Origin: Candidatus Bandiella numerosa
GTDB lineage: Bacteria; Pseudomonadota; Alphaproteobacteria; Rickettsiales; Midichloriaceae
Direction of reading: 5' to 3'
Length of the DNA: 64,000 nt
NCBI RefSeq assembly: GCF_029981845.1
Contig: NZ_CP104164.1
Location: 744,001 to 808,000 of the forward strand
How positions within the stretch are numbered: the stretch's first letter is position 1; every line of letters starts with the position of its first letter. Position numbers and translations under genes: made by a program. The notes beneath the pieces were generated by a model. It searched no databases. It had not been told where the DNA came from and saw nothing but the letters and a program-made list of their open reading frames with translations. Of the stretch, positions 59,496 through 64,000 are shown piece by piece.

Positions 59496-60539
59496 ATGAA
59501 TAAAGTGATGATGATAAAAATAAAATCAAAAAAATCTAACGTCTCAAAAAAGTTAATAGTATTAATAATTGTTCCAATAATTTTATTAGTACTAGGATTG
59601 TATTATTCTTATTTTAACGATAGATATGTGTCTACAGATGATTCATATATTAAAGCTGCAAAAGCTTCAATTAGTGCAGAGGTGCAAGGTAAAGTGATCC
59701 AAGTAAATGTAAAGGATAATGCACAAGTTGCAAAGGGCGATGTTTTATTCAAAATTGACGATTTACCATATAAAATAGCCTTGCAAGATTCTATAGCCAA
59801 TTTAGAAAAATCAAAAGACTACGTTAATAGTTTAAAAGCATTATATGAGCAAAATATAGCTGAACTTGCAAAAATTGATGAAAATATATCGTATTTCGAA
59901 GGGGAGTATCAGCGCTATATGAAATTGGAACAAAAAAATGCTACGTCCGAAAAAGCACTGAGTTTTGCTCAACATAACTTAGAAGAGGCTATCAAACAGA
60001 AAGATATAGTATTAAAACAGATAAAGGAGACTAATGCAAAGTTAGATGGAAATCCAAATTTGCCGGTGAATCAATATTCTTATTATCTTGAAGCACTCAG
60101 TGGGTTATCCGGAGCACAACTTAATTTAGAGCGTACAGTGGTAAAAGCACCTTTTAATGGTAGAATTGCAAATTTTACTATTCTTCCAGGAGAATATATA
60201 AATGTTGGTGCTCCATTATTTTTTATAGTTGATTATGCAAATATATGGGTGGAGGCTAATTTTAAGGAGACTGACATTAAAAATATAAAGCCGAATCAAA
60301 TTGCTTCAGTAGAAATTGATACATATCCAGGTAAGAAATTTGGTGCCAAAGTAATCAGCATTACACCAGCAAGTGGTTCAGAATTTTCACTATTACCTCC
60401 AGAGAATAGTTCTGGAAATTGGGTCAAGGTGGTTCAGCGTATTGAAGTGCGTTTAGAATTAACTGATATACCTGATGATGTACGTCTGTTATCAGGCATG
60501 AGTGCCTATGTAAAAATTGATACAGAAAATGTAAAATAA
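59496..60539 (+). CDS. emrA: EmrA-type membrane fusion protein
   Basis: Periplasmic adaptor (HlyD family) of a tripartite drug efflux pump, 347 aa. One N-terminal span (about 19-39, LIVLIIVPIILLVLGLYYSY), then RYVSTDDSYIKAAKASISAE and GKVIQVNVKDNAQVAKGDVL (lipoyl half-motif), a helical hairpin, NLERTVVKAPFNGRIANFTI (second half-motif) and a barrel DYANIWVEANFKETDIKNIK. Together with the next gene it forms an EmrAB-type pair that would couple to TolC. Confidence 0.9.
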   Translation: MNKVMMIKIKSKKSNVSKKLIVLIIVPIILLVLGLYYSYFNDRYVSTDDSYIKAAKASISAEVQGKVIQVNVKDNAQVAKGDVLFKIDDLPYKIALQDSIANLEKSKDYVNSLKALYEQNIAELAKIDENISYFEGEYQRYMKLEQKNATSEKALSFAQHNLEEAIKQKDIVLKQIKETNAKLDGNPNLPVNQYSYYLEALSGLSGAQLNLERTVVKAPFNGRIANFTILPGEYINVGAPLFFIVDYANIWVEANFKETDIKNIKPNQIASVEIDTYPGKKFGAKVISITPASGSEFSLLPPENSSGNWVKVVQRIEVRLELTDIPDDVRLLSGMSAYVKIDTENVK

Positions 60540-60556
60540 ATAATGGTTATTATAGA

Positions 60557-62056
60557 GTGAGGGATTCTTTGGTGAAATCAAATTATAGTAAAGAGCTGAT
60601 TACTTTATTTGTGATGATCACAACAATTATGCAAGTTATGGACATGACTATAGCAAATGTTGCTCTACCATATATGAAGGGTAGTATCTCAGCCACACAG
60701 GATCAGATATCATGGGTATTAACTTCATATATTATTGCGGCAGCAATTATGACACAACCAGTAAACTGGTTTGTAAGTCGTTATGGAAGAAGAAAAATTT
60801 TTCTTGTTTCAATTATAGGATTTACCATATCATCAATGTTATGTGGAATGGCTTTCTCTATAGAAGAAATGGTGATATATCGTATTTTACAAGGGATATT
60901 TGGCGCTGCATTGGTTCCATTATCACAATCTACATTATTGGATATAAATTCCAAAGAAAATCGTGGATCAGCTATGGCGATTTGGGGTATGGGAGTGATG
61001 GTTGGTCCAATAGTAGGACCGGTATTAGGAGGGTACTTAACAGAATATTATAATTGGAGATGGGTGTTTTATATCAATGTTCCATTGGGAATTATTGCAT
61101 GCTTGGGAATAATATTCTTTTTACCAGATAGTAAAAAAGAAAAAAACGACTTTAGTACTATTGGGTTTTCCTTGCTAAGTATAGCAATTGCATCACTACA
61201 ACTAATGTTAGATAGAGGGCAACAGCTAGATTGGTTTAATTCGCATGAAATAGTAATTTATTTTGGACTGACAATTTCATCACTGTGGATGTTTATAATT
61301 CACACAAGATATTCTAAAAACCCCTTTATAAGCATAGTTTTATTTAAGGATTTAAATTTTATTATAAGCGTTTTACTAATATTTATAGTTTCAGTGATTT
61401 TTTTAGCTACGTTGGCATTATTACCTGCTTTTATGAGTTTAATGGGTTATTCAGTTTTAGACGTTGGTATTTTAATTGCTCCAAGAGGTGTAGGAACATT
61501 TATAGCTATGGTTATTATAGGTAAATTGATTAATAAAGTTGATCCAAGATTATTAGTATTATTAGGGTTAATATTAACTGTCATTGCACTTTATAAAATG
61601 TCTGAATTCACTACTTTTGTTCCTCAAAATATGATGATTATTACTGGCATAATTAATGGGCTGGGTCTGGGATTTATATTTGTACCTTTAAGCGCGGTTG
61701 CTTTTTCAACTTTGCCACATAAAAATAGGGTAGAAGCTACATCATTTTTTAGCCTAGTTCGTAATATTGGTAGTAGTATTGGTGTTTCAATAGTTACAAC
61801 ATTGTTAATAAGAAATACGCAAATTAACCACGCATATTTATCAGAATCTATAACCTCAAGCAAATTTTGGATGATGAAACATTATTTGCCGCAATTCATA
61901 CAGCAAAATGATTCCATCGTATATAGCATCTTAAATAAAAACATGAATCTACAGGCTATGACTATAGGTTATATAGATAATTTTAAAATTATGATGATTT
62001 GTGTTATAGTGTCAGCGCCACTAATATTATTGTTACGTAATCCACATAAAAAGTAG
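60557..62056 (+). CDS. emrB: EmrB-type MFS multidrug transporter (DHA2, 14 TM)
   Basis: A 499-aa drug:H+ antiporter of the DHA2 family with about 14 hydrophobic helices. Motifs are MDMTIANVALPYMKGSISAT (motif D1), QDQISWVLTSYIIAAAIMTQ, WFVSRYGRRKIF (motif A), WGMGVMVGPIVGPVLGGYLT (motif C) and the middle PDSKKEKNDFSTIG loop. The start is GTG 60557, or GTG 60572 five codons later. It follows emrA by 17 bp. It likely exports hydrophobic drugs or fatty acids. Confidence 0.9.
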   Translation: MRDSLVKSNYSKELITLFVMITTIMQVMDMTIANVALPYMKGSISATQDQISWVLTSYIIAAAIMTQPVNWFVSRYGRRKIFLVSIIGFTISSMLCGMAFSIEEMVIYRILQGIFGAALVPLSQSTLLDINSKENRGSAMAIWGMGVMVGPIVGPVLGGYLTEYYNWRWVFYINVPLGIIACLGIIFFLPDSKKEKNDFSTIGFSLLSIAIASLQLMLDRGQQLDWFNSHEIVIYFGLTISSLWMFIIHTRYSKNPFISIVLFKDLNFIISVLLIFIVSVIFLATLALLPAFMSLMGYSVLDVGILIAPRGVGTFIAMVIIGKLINKVDPRLLVLLGLILTVIALYKMSEFTTFVPQNMMIITGIINGLGLGFIFVPLSAVAFSTLPHKNRVEATSFFSLVRNIGSSIGVSIVTTLLIRNTQINHAYLSESITSSKFWMMKHYLPQFIQQNDSIVYSILNKNMNLQAMTIGYIDNFKIMMICVIVSAPLILLLRNPHKK

Positions 62057-62155
62057 ATAATTTACATGAGAGATAGAAATTAATTTTCCATAATATACAT
62101 TATCATGCCAATATGATACAGCATCACAATTGGTCCAATGATAACTGAATTGTGG

Positions 62156-62676
62156 TTAATTAGCTTGTAAATTATTAGCGGTCAAAACCCTCATTTTAAG
62201 TATTTTATCAGGATTAATAACTTTTCCGTTATATTCTGGATTACCTTTTTTAATCATATACCATCATTTAGCATAATGAAAAATTGACTATTAGCACTAT
62301 TTGGATCTTCACTTCTAGCCATTGATACTACGCCTCTTTTATGAGCAATATCATTAAATTCAGCATTTAAATTCTCCTGTGCACTTCCACCAGTACCATC
62401 ACCATTAGGATCTACCGTTTGTACCATAAAATTATCTATGACTCTGTGAAATTTAAGGTTATCATAAAATTCTTCATCACATAAATCTTTAATTCTTTGA
62501 ACATGTTTGGGAGCTTTGTCAGTATATAGTTCAATAATTACTGGACCATATGTAGTATCCATTTGAATAAAGTCTTTTATTTTATTTGTTGCGTGTGCTT
62601 TTGACATCATTAACATTGCCATTAAAAGTATTAATAATTTTATTAAAATTGATTTAGATTTAATTGTTTTACGCAT
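62156..62676 (-). pseudogene. ppiA: Periplasmic cyclophilin-type peptidyl-prolyl isomerase, internal deletion
   Basis: The protein starts with a signal peptide (LLILLMAMLMMSKAHA) and reads normally as cyclophilin: MDTTYGPVIIELYTDKAPKH, FYDNLKFHRVIDNFMVQT with the catalytic Arg, NSANSQFFIMLNDG. It then stops (TGA at 62254). Directly downstream in another frame comes the rest of a cyclophilin C-terminus: MIKKGNPEYNGKVINPDKIL, then KMRVLTANN up to a stop at 62156. The missing stretch is the conserved LDGQYTVFGRV-type segment, about 20-25 residues, so a deletion both removed core strands and shifted the frame. The protein is very probably inactive. Confidence 0.82.
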
Positions 62677-62747
62677 AAGTTATTATCTGTTAGTTTTTTA
62701 CTAAAATAAAAGGTACTTTATTTGAGAAAACCTAAAATACTAAAATT

Positions 62748-63299
62748 ATGAAGAATAAATATCTAAGTAAAATCAAAAAACTAAATAAAGTACAGTTTGA
62801 AGTTACTCAAAATAAAGGCACTGAAAAAGCTTTTGCCAATCAATATTGGAACCATAAGGAATATGGAATTTATGTAGATATAATATCTGACGAGCCCCTT
62901 TTCTCTTCATTTGATAAATTTGATTCTGGTTGTGGTTGGCCTAGTTTTACCAAAAGCTTAGATCAATCAGAAATTATCTTGCAAGATGATCTATCTCATG
63001 GCATGAGGCGCACAGAAGTATTAACTAAAACATGCCACTTAGGGCATTTTTATTCAGAAAGAGGAATCAGAAAAATATTGATGAATTACACAAAATCAGC
63101 TGGAATGGACAGGTCTATATCTCCACATAAATTACGACACTTTTTGTTTACATGGATGAAAAAGCAAGGGGTTGATGATGCTTTAATACAACCTTATTCT
63201 GGACATGATTCAAGGAAATCATTAGAAATATATTCTAAATTATCAATAACAGATGCGCAAAATGAATATAACAAAATTATTAACAATTTTCCAGTATGA
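62748..63299 (+). CDS. Chimera: truncated MsrB fused to tyrosine-recombinase C-terminus
   Basis: An open frame of 183 aa joining two unrelated genes. Residues 1 to about 103 are methionine sulfoxide reductase B (NKGTEKAFANQYWNHKEYGI, DSGCGWPSFTKSL, MRRTEVLTKTCHLGHFY) and stop short of the RYCINS-type segment with the catalytic Cys. From about residue 104 the text is the end of a phage-type integrase: GMDRSISPHKLRHFLFTWMK with the Arg of HxLRH, LIQPYSGHDSRKSLEIYSKL with the second His and the catalytic Tyr. The first catalytic Arg and the N-terminal domain are missing. Both halves should be inactive. Its stop overlaps the next start (ATGA). Confidence 0.85.
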   Translation: MKNKYLSKIKKLNKVQFEVTQNKGTEKAFANQYWNHKEYGIYVDIISDEPLFSSFDKFDSGCGWPSFTKSLDQSEIILQDDLSHGMRRTEVLTKTCHLGHFYSERGIRKILMNYTKSAGMDRSISPHKLRHFLFTWMKKQGVDDALIQPYSGHDSRKSLEIYSKLSITDAQNEYNKIINNFPV

Positions 63300-64000
63300 G
63301 TGCCGCATCTTTTTATACTAAATGGAACCTCATTGCCATTTCCGAACGTTTATTAACCTGGGGCCCAATACTTAAGAATTATTTTGTCTCATTCATATAT
63401 TTACAGTTATGGATGCCGATATATGCGATATTATTTGTAGTATTTGCATCGCAATATCAATCAATGGGAGCAGAAGTAAATGGTGTGACCTGGAATAATT
63501 TTACAAAAATTAGGTCAATTAACCATGAGATAGCATTATTATCGGGTTATATGATATTCTTTACGCCATTTATTGCAGGGTTAGTGCTTAAAATGGGATT
63601 ATCATCACTTGGATCATTATCTACATCGATGTTTGGAGCGCAACAACAAGAAGCAGCACGGATTGCATCTGACATAGTTAGAGGGAATTATAGTACAGGC
63701 AATATGAATATGGACAATCATAGTTACAATAATTTATCAGCAAATAAGCATAATGATAATTATGAATATATGACTGGCATAAAATCATATAACAGCATGT
63801 CAGGAGCTAGAGTTAGTGAGTATGCAGATGGTAGTAGTTCAATGGATATGAGTCCTGCAATAAATAATGCTGGTGGATTAATATCTATAGATTGGGGTTC
63901 GCATATGGGTAAGAAATTAGATAATAGTATAAGTAATTCACAAAGTGATATGACAAAGAGCAGTAGTGATTATTTAGAAAGTGCGTCTAATGCATATTCA
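63296..64000 (+). CDS. traG: TraG-like conjugation protein, partial (5'-truncated, runs off window)
   Basis: An open frame from ATG 63296 to the window end. It resembles the latter half of the TraG N-terminal membrane domain of F-type conjugation systems: YFVSFIYLQLWMPIYAILFV, EIALLSGYMIFFTPFIAGLV, LSTSMFGAQQQEAARIASDI, followed by a Ser/Asn-rich periplasmic stretch (NMNMDNHSYNNLSANKHNDN). In full TraG proteins several hundred residues precede the LQLW segment, so the 5' end appears lost. The ATG overlaps the chimera's stop. Such genes belong to the integrated conjugative elements of Rickettsiales (RAGE), involved in mating-pair stabilisation. Confidence 0.72.
   Translation, partial: MSAASFYTKWNLIAISERLLTWGPILKNYFVSFIYLQLWMPIYAILFVVFASQYQSMGAEVNGVTWNNFTKIRSINHEIALLSGYMIFFTPFIAGLVLKMGLSSLGSLSTSMFGAQQQEAARIASDIVRGNYSTGNMNMDNHSYNNLSANKHNDNYEYMTGIKSYNSMSGARVSEYADGSSSMDMSPAINNAGGLISIDWGSHMGKKLDNSISNSQSDMTKSSSDYLESASNAYS

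Overview
The window is an AT-rich alphaproteobacterial chromosome segment that fits the order Rickettsiales. The evidence is the fast-evolving, strongly A+T-biased genes, a degraded RcGTA-like (gene transfer agent) head/tail cluster, a calcium-binding RTX-type protein, a large ankyrin-repeat protein, dispersed palindromic repeats that reach into genes, complex I genes split between places, and a conjugation gene (traG-like) next to a broken integrase. LPS genes (lpxD, lpxA, lpxI, kdsA, lptE) and a VanX-type dipeptidase speak for a cell with LPS and peptidoglycan turnover, so Rickettsiaceae or Midichloriaceae-like rather than Anaplasmataceae. The family-level placement is inference.

Layout. 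1-11.4 kb: end of a response regulator, a D-Ala-D-Ala dipeptidase, then GTA-like genes (portal, prohead protease, capsid, two connector/adaptor proteins, DUF3168-like, major tail protein) interrupted by two toxin-antitoxin modules, an outer-membrane beta-barrel, an EVE-domain gene, tRNA-Val(GAC), lptE and three copies of a ~105-bp palindromic repeat. It closes with the tRNA methylthiotransferase mtaB. 11.5-15.8 kb: two tandem paralogous large proteins of unknown function that look like secreted effectors. 15.9-36.3 kb: mainly housekeeping genes (redoxin, trmJ, folB/mreC/lipA cluster, an ABC exporter, degP, infB, oligopeptidase B, NAD-malic enzyme, MBL-fold protein, aroK, ygfZ, tsaD, lepA). 36.3-38.4 kb: a dead ISL3-type transposase and an RTX/EF-hand protein. 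38.5-45.4 kb: rnd-like exonuclease with rpmJ (L36), then a tight operon lpxD-fabZ-lpxA-lpxI-ribB-cmk-rpsA. 45.4-46.9 kb: a decayed stretch with small and fragmentary genes, one shifting frame at an A9 tract. 46.9-52.6 kb: nuoG, an SbtA-like permease, smpB, kdsA, folC. 52.7-57.6 kb: a very large ankyrin-repeat gene split by a one-base insertion, and a translationally coupled GrpB-family gene. 57.6-62.1 kb: nuoF, an HU/IHF-type protein and an EmrAB-type efflux pair. 62.1-64 kb: a cyclophilin gene with an internal deletion, an msrB-integrase chimera and a traG-like gene running off the end, which looks like the border of an integrated conjugative element.

The most interesting material is: (a) the tandem unknown pair at 11.5-15.8 kb with a shared C-terminal membrane hairpin block and basic C-termini; (b) the ~105-bp repeat family that supplies the end of one protein and the stop codon of another; (c) the 214-bp element with terminal inverted repeats and a GC-rich core palindrome behind the portal gene; (d) the expanding and now frameshifted ankyrin gene; (e) the msrB-integrase junction. 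I see no rRNA gene and no CRISPR array.
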